The notes under the pieces are model-generated. The model had not been told where the DNA came from and ran no database searches. It saw only the letters and a list, made by a program, of their open reading frames with translations. Of a stretch of DNA of 58,500 bases, positions 1-58,500 are shown one piece after another. Position 1 is the first letter of the stretch, and each line of letters begins with the position of its first letter. A program made the position numbers and the translations under genes. This DNA comes from Glandiceps talaboti (Eukaryota; Hemichordata; Enteropneusta; Spengelidae): the NCBI RefSeq assembly GCF_964340395.1, contig NC_135570.1:4159322-4217821 (forward strand), given 5' to 3'.

Positions 1-401
1 TGGAAAAGGTATTCACATAATTTTATTTTTCTATGATTGCGCTCAATTTTTGATCGACGCATTCTGTGACGAGACCTTGTTCACCTGTGTATAGAATTTG
101 TGGGTTATCACGGGTACAGAGGTACATACACGTCACGGTTAATTAAAACGCATGTTTTCTTTCTATAATATTTAATTAATTCCATCGTTTTAATTACTTT
201 TGCCTGTTTATAATCTTACCGAATATAATTGAATTCACTGTAGTCAATTATCTTCACTACATTTAATTAATTTTATCTCGTGTATCGTTTTTTTTAATTA
301 ATTCTTGATAGCATTTAATTAATTTTAAATTCCAATTTATTTTACGGTATTTATCTAATTTTACTGTACTTTATTAATTATCGTCTCTCATTATATTACA
401 G
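1..401 (+). other. Intron preceding the first visible exon
   Basis: AT-rich intron sequence upstream of the acceptor TTACAG at 396-401. By comparison with the complete units this is the intron between module exons 6 and 7, so repeat III of unit 0 and anything before it lies outside the window. I see no exon here. The palindrome TTAATTAA occurs about five times between 135 and 320, which is notable but may only reflect base composition. Confidence 0.7.
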
Positions 402-54047
<53,646 letters not shown>

Positions 54048-54159
54048 GAAATTTCCCCCATGACTTGAGGACGTACCGTTAACTAAAAATTGCACCATCA
54101 TCTACAGATATTCAAGTATCACACATTTACTAGTAATAGCTTTCATAGAGTAATGATAC

Positions 54160-54165
54160 AATAAA
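54160..54165 (+). terminator. Candidate poly(A) signal AATAAA
   Basis: AATAAA 113 bases after the stop codon, in AT-rich DNA. Further AATAAA hexamers occur at 54460 and 55333, so longer 3' UTRs are possible. No transcript evidence is available here. Confidence 0.5.
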
Positions 54166-54901
54166 CATATTTTATATCACACTGAGGTAGAGTAGATTCC
54201 AAATAGGATACTTTTAAACGACAATTTAGGTGTTTCAATGAAACAATGTATATTGTTATAATGAAACTTTTTCTTTATTTTTGTCTGTTATTTTGACATA
54301 TTATTATTAAGCATTTGTTAATGAACATTGCTAAATTTACATCAGATATTCAAAGAATTACACCATTAACGTTCTTGCCCTGTAAAAAAGAAGTAGGTTA
54401 TGTTTTTAAAGGGGTTACCCATTTATGACTACTAGGATTTCATCACATTATATTCAAGTAATAAAACGATGAAAATCCTGATTGCAAACAATCTGAAAAT
54501 AAGAATAATTTAAGATTAATTTTAGAACATTTGGACAGATAAATCTTCATGGGTATAGGTTTCAAATTTAGGTGTATGTTTGTTAACGTATGTACTAGCA
54601 TATGTAAAAATAATTTTTTTTTAATGTAAATAATTTTTGTTTTTTTAGACGTCAGGTTGTTTATGGCCTTTGTATTTTGTATTATTTTTATGAGCACTTT
54701 TAATGTTTTTGTTATAATCAAAATTATGGATAATGCTTTCTGAACTGATGACATTTTTTGAGGTTTTTTGATTTTGATATCAGGCCTCCAGTAAGATAGA
54801 CTTGAAAACAGATTTGATAGGTATCGTGCCTACAGATTGCCCTGTTTTTCTTTCTTGATTATGTAGTTTTTGTTTAATTGATTGTAGGGGGTAGACGATT
54901 T

Positions 54902-54969
54902 GATTCATCGTTGTGTACATTCCTTCAATTACTGAGACTAGGTTAAAAGAGCGCCACCAACGACGAATC
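54902..54969. repeat. Second hairpin of the GTTGGTGGCGC family
   Basis: GATTCATCGTTG pairs with CAACGACGAATC (one mismatch). The right arm extends as GAGCGCCACCAACGACG, the same sequence as the hairpin at 1131-1197. Confidence 0.5.
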
Positions 54970-55375
54970 ACTCAGTCATTCTAGTAAGGGCGCAATGGAA
55001 TGTCCTAGTTTAGGCACAAACAACAATTCAGCTATTTTGATACAAGTATTAAAATTTGAATTGAATGTTTAGATTCTTAGTGTGGAGAAGAAGATGTTTA
55101 GTGAATTGGTAGAATAGATACAAGTTGTTGTTTTTTTAAAAATAGTTTTTTGACCTACAAAAGTGAAGAAATTGTACCCTAACATATCAACTAACGACGT
55201 TACCATTGGCACCAAGAAATCAGCTGTAACCACATCTTATTCCAAATGAAGGCTTCAATATTGTCATGGTGTATGTAACCTTTTTTAGTTATAAAAGGAC
55301 TGCCACTTATACTGGTTAGTTTTTTGGGATGAATAAAAAGGGTTTCTATAAAAATGAGTGTAGTGACTCAGTCTG

Positions 55376-55606
55376 TGTATGTATGTATGTGTGATTGTAT
55401 TATATGTGTGTGTGTGTGGATGGATGGATGGATGGTTGTATGTATGTATGTATGTATGTATGTATGTATGTATGTAGTATGTATGTGTGTGTGTGTGTGT
55501 ATGTATGTATGTGTGTGTGTGTGTGCATATGTATGCATGCATGCATGCGTGTGTGTATGTATGTATGTATGTATGTATGTATGTATGTATGTATGTATGT
55601 ATGTAG

Positions 55607-55637
<31 letters not shown>

Positions 55638-55736
55638 TGCGTGCATGCATGCATGCATGCATGCATGCATGCATGCATGCATGTATGTATGTATGTATGT
55701 ATGTATGTATGTATGTATGTATGTATGTATGTATGC
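55376..55736. repeat. GTAT, GGAT and GCAT microsatellite
   Basis: A compound array about 360 bases long, mostly TATG with TG, GGAT, GTGC and GCAT sections. Lies in the presumed 3' flank. Confidence 0.95.
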
Positions 55737-57356
55737 TCAGAAGTGAATATTACTCCAGCCTAAGAAAGAAAAGAATACAATAAGGTGAACTGTAGATGGC
55801 AGTATACTAATAAAACGTGTCCATGGTCTAGGCAAATCATATTTTAGAAGATTCATAATAGAAAACGTAAACCTTTGAGTAGCTAATTATAGATAATTTA
55901 GGATAAACCTATGAACAAATATTTGAAATATATATGGAATATATGGAAAATACCATACTTTCTTCATACTTTCAAAATTTCTTTAAAGTCTGGATGCGTT
56001 TATAATAGTTTTTAATAGTCTGGTTGATGTCGAATACACGTAAGGTTGGCGTGACAATATAAAAACTTGCCATGTTTTCACCTTAACAAAATAAACCATA
56101 TCACAGCAAGAACTGTAAACCACCGTCGCAAATGTCGCGGAACACTGGCACTTGTTTCCCGATATATGAATATTTCTATCAGAATACAATAAAATCTCGA
56201 TAATATCGATAATATTGACGTATTTAGCCAACTGTATATGAAAGGGGTAAAATTACACTTGTTTCTATGATCACGCAATTCCACCTACAGCGAAATAATC
56301 CTATAGAATTGTTCAATCTGATACATATCTCGGGATACAAGTGTCTGTGTCACGGAAGAAATGACAGCTCTAGTTTGCAAGAATGCTGTAAACTAGAGCA
56401 CATCAAATATTGTTGGCTCATCACGTCCGACTCCAGTACCACACTGACCTGTGTGTGATAACCGCAAGGTGTTCGTACAGTATCGGGCAGAAGCAGAAGA
56501 GTCAGAGATATACCCTGTCATGATTTGATATCACGTGATAATGATGAGCAATGGGTAGTTTAATGATTAAGCTAATTAAACACTGGTTAATATTTTGTTG
56601 ATATCGTAGTGCATAGTGGAAATTTCTTATCATTTGGCGTGTCCATTAGACCACTTCCCGGCAAGACAGCTCCTTCCTCGACGACTAACAAAACCCGCTC
56701 TAAGGGTAAGTACCTGTAAATTAACAGATTTTCAACAAAGTTACGTATGAATCGATGATCAGTCCTAATCGAGAAGTTGTGGGTCGTGTAATATGGTAAA
56801 GTCAACACGAGGGTGTCCATGATAAAGTATTCCAACGCCGGTTGATTTTTAATTGTTGTCTGACCTCATAAATAATATTGTAAAAATCGACTTTCAAAAA
56901 GCTACTTCATCTGTGATATTTGGGCAGAGACACACAGTCTTGATCTTCGTGCTCATACTACGGAAATTACTGAGGTGAAAAGTGTGTGGAAGGTGGAAAA
57001 CTGGCAAAGTCGAGTAATGCTGCTAGCTATGGGATTCTAATCTCATTCTCGCGTCACAGTAACCTTTGACACAGTGATGATCAGTGATGTTCCACCGGCA
57101 TGCGGCACTATAGCTCGGAATCAATACATGTACTTTAACTAACCATTCCTTTCCTTTCCAAACTCCAGTGGAATGCATAAGGCTAATTCCACCAAAGGCA
57201 AAAGCTTTTAATATGTTCACACAAATAATTTAAATGAATAATATTTATTTCAGTAAAATTGTGATGTTAAACTTAATGGAACTACATTTTCAAAGGATAC
57301 CCATTCCCATGACTTAAATAAATAGCTTCACAGATAAACAAACACAAATTCTTAAA

Positions 57357-57383
57357 GTTTAGTTGCTTAGAGCAACTAAACTT
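57357..57383. repeat. 12-bp perfect inverted repeat
   Basis: AGTTTAGTTGCT, a 3-base loop, then AGCAACTAAACT. A hairpin just upstream of another small foldback. Confidence 0.75.
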
Positions 57384-57414
57384 AAAACGATGTGTTTGCT
57401 TGTCTGCAGATTTG

Positions 57415-57476
57415 TAGTCTAGTTCCATGACGGACAGTAAAAGTGTGTTAATACTATCCGTCATGGAGCTAGACTG
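57415..57476. mobile_element. 62-bp foldback with 9-bp target-site duplication
   Basis: Arms TAGTCTAGTTCCATGACGGA and TCCGTCATGGAGCTAGACTG pair with two mismatches. The element is flanked on both sides by GCAGATTTG (57406-57414 and 57477-57485), indicating insertion as a tiny MITE. Confidence 0.7.
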
Positions 57477-57569
57477 GCAGATTTGATACATAGTTGATAT
57501 GTTGTATTTTCGCTTTTTTAAAACATTGAATTGGGTTCCATATCATCCCTTACTGTCCGTTTATCACTT

Positions 57570-57645
57570 ATTACAGAAAATCCAATGAAGAAATATAGTT
57601 TTCTTGACGGATGCAATAAAGATTCTATTCTATTTTATTCTATAC
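57570..57645 (+). mobile_element. Possible retroelement 3' tail
   Basis: GACGGATGCAATAAAGATTC followed by TATTC-type pentamer repeats, the form of many LINE/SINE 3' ends. No body of an element can be identified. Confidence 0.3.
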
Positions 57646-58500
57646 TAGTAACCCATATCATATATCTCTCTAAAATATATATTTGAAGATGTTTGGTATT
57701 GTGACTGTCTAGTAATACAAATATCTTATCTGTTGTAATTGTGTCATAGCTCCGAACTGCGAGTTCAAGTGAACAGAATATAGTCGCACTTTGTGACGAT
57801 ATAATTGATCACAAACTTTTCCTAATTTGATTCAAACTGTTCTTTCACAACCACTTCGAACTTCCTGCCCCCACCCCACCCCACCCCATCCCATCCCACC
57901 CCCTTACTACACCGGTACCGACCACCTCACAAGTCAAATTTCTGTCCCAGTGTTCAAATCCTTCACAGTTCGTCGGAATAAAAGTAGCAAAAGAACAGTA
58001 CACTATTCCATGTACTCAGTATCAACTTATTTCAGAAATAAAAAAAATCCAGGTCAAATGACTTAAATCTAACTTCATAGTCCTTCAAATCACAGACAAG
58101 TCTGTATTTCAACTCTATTCTGATAACAACGGTTCACTATCATGTATGTCATTTCGCTTGTACTTGTAATAACATATATTAGTTTACATATTTTGCCGAT
58201 TTTCTGAGCCCTGCTAGTGTATTATTTGCCAACCATGATTCAACTCGTGTCTCTTTAAATCAGTCACCGTGACCTCCACTTCTTGTTGCATATAATACGT
58301 TTGATACGAGGAATGTCATAAAATAGTACCCACTCACCATGCCAGTCAGTGTAGGAATTGGCGTGAACTTTGACCCTAAGGTTGTCGAAGTAGTGATTGC
58401 GAAACCAACCCAATACAAACATGGCTGTGTGAATTAGGGCATTTTAATCACTGAGCGTGTTAAAAGTTTGAATTTTTTGCAAAATAGGTGAAGTCTGTGT

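Larger units (their letters stand above)
54048..58500. other. 3' UTR and downstream flank, no convincing gene
   Basis: After the stop there are AATAAA hexamers at 54160, 54460 and 55333, then about 360 bases of GTAT-type microsatellite, two hairpin elements and a retroelement-like tail. All ORFs are short and show no family resemblance. The segment 56610-56705 is bounded by AG and GGTAAGT and open in two frames, and an ATG in good context (CTCACCATGCC) stands at 58339; either could belong to a next gene beginning to the right, but neither can be supported here. Confidence 0.6.

Noticed and set aside
56610-56705. 96-base candidate exon of a downstream gene
   Set aside because: It has AG and GGTAAGT borders but is open in two frames, shows no homology and has no partner exon in view.
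58339-58437. Short ORF starting MPVSVGIGVNFDPKV near the right edge
   Set aside because: The start context is good, but only about 32 codons run to a stop with no strong donor; NFD alone is too weak to call a second annexin gene.

Overview
This is eukaryotic, intron-rich nuclear DNA from an animal. Short exons with GT-AG borders alternate with AT-rich introns full of microsatellites, hairpin elements, a tRNA-derived SINE and LINE debris. The repeat types and the annexin relatives suggest an invertebrate metazoan, but I cannot name the phylum from this sequence.

From base 402 to 54047 the plus strand is occupied by one very large gene, incomplete at its 5' end. It encodes a giant poly-annexin: the tail of one annexin core, then eight complete four-repeat cores (units 1-8, about 295-303 residues each). 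Successive cores are joined by large 'linker' exons (L1-L8). Each unit is built from the same eight exons plus a linker exon, with the same intron phases every time, and the exon sizes match the classical vertebrate annexin exon series with some exons fused. All joined exons stay open, and the only stop that ends the joined frame is at 54045-54047. Summing the exons gives about 6,618 residues inside the window; more must lie upstream.

The linkers are as striking as the annexin cores. L1 (497 residues) carries eight copies of a 36-residue Gly-rich repeat. L2-L6 are short (70-156 residues). L7 (1,380 residues) and L8 (1,701 residues) are huge arrays of a 13-16-residue motif of the type GGLDVDKPKGGIGIGG, interrupted by modules (KADADIEVA..., LKMPKFSMPKFGF) that resemble AHNAK/periaxin repeats. 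In vertebrates AHNAK is a separate giant protein that binds the annexin A2-S100A10 complex, so this gene may hold both partners in one chain. Basic-aromatic patches like the MARCKS effector domain follow the annexin core in L7 and L8. A conserved motif of about 25 residues recurs in L1, L2, L3, L4 and L7. I infer a very long, calcium-operated, multivalent membrane-binding cable or scaffold.

Region by region: 1-401 intron; 402-2966 end of unit 0 and L1; 3404-31613 units 1-6 with short linkers; 32635-36774 L7; 37610-42436 unit 7; 43096-48198 L8; 48779-54047 the divergent terminal unit 8; 54048-58500 3' flank with poly(A) signals, microsatellites and hairpin elements but no convincing second gene. 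Introns contain at least three small dispersed repeat families, several foldback elements and a microsatellite in the same intron (exon 4/exon 5) of every unit.
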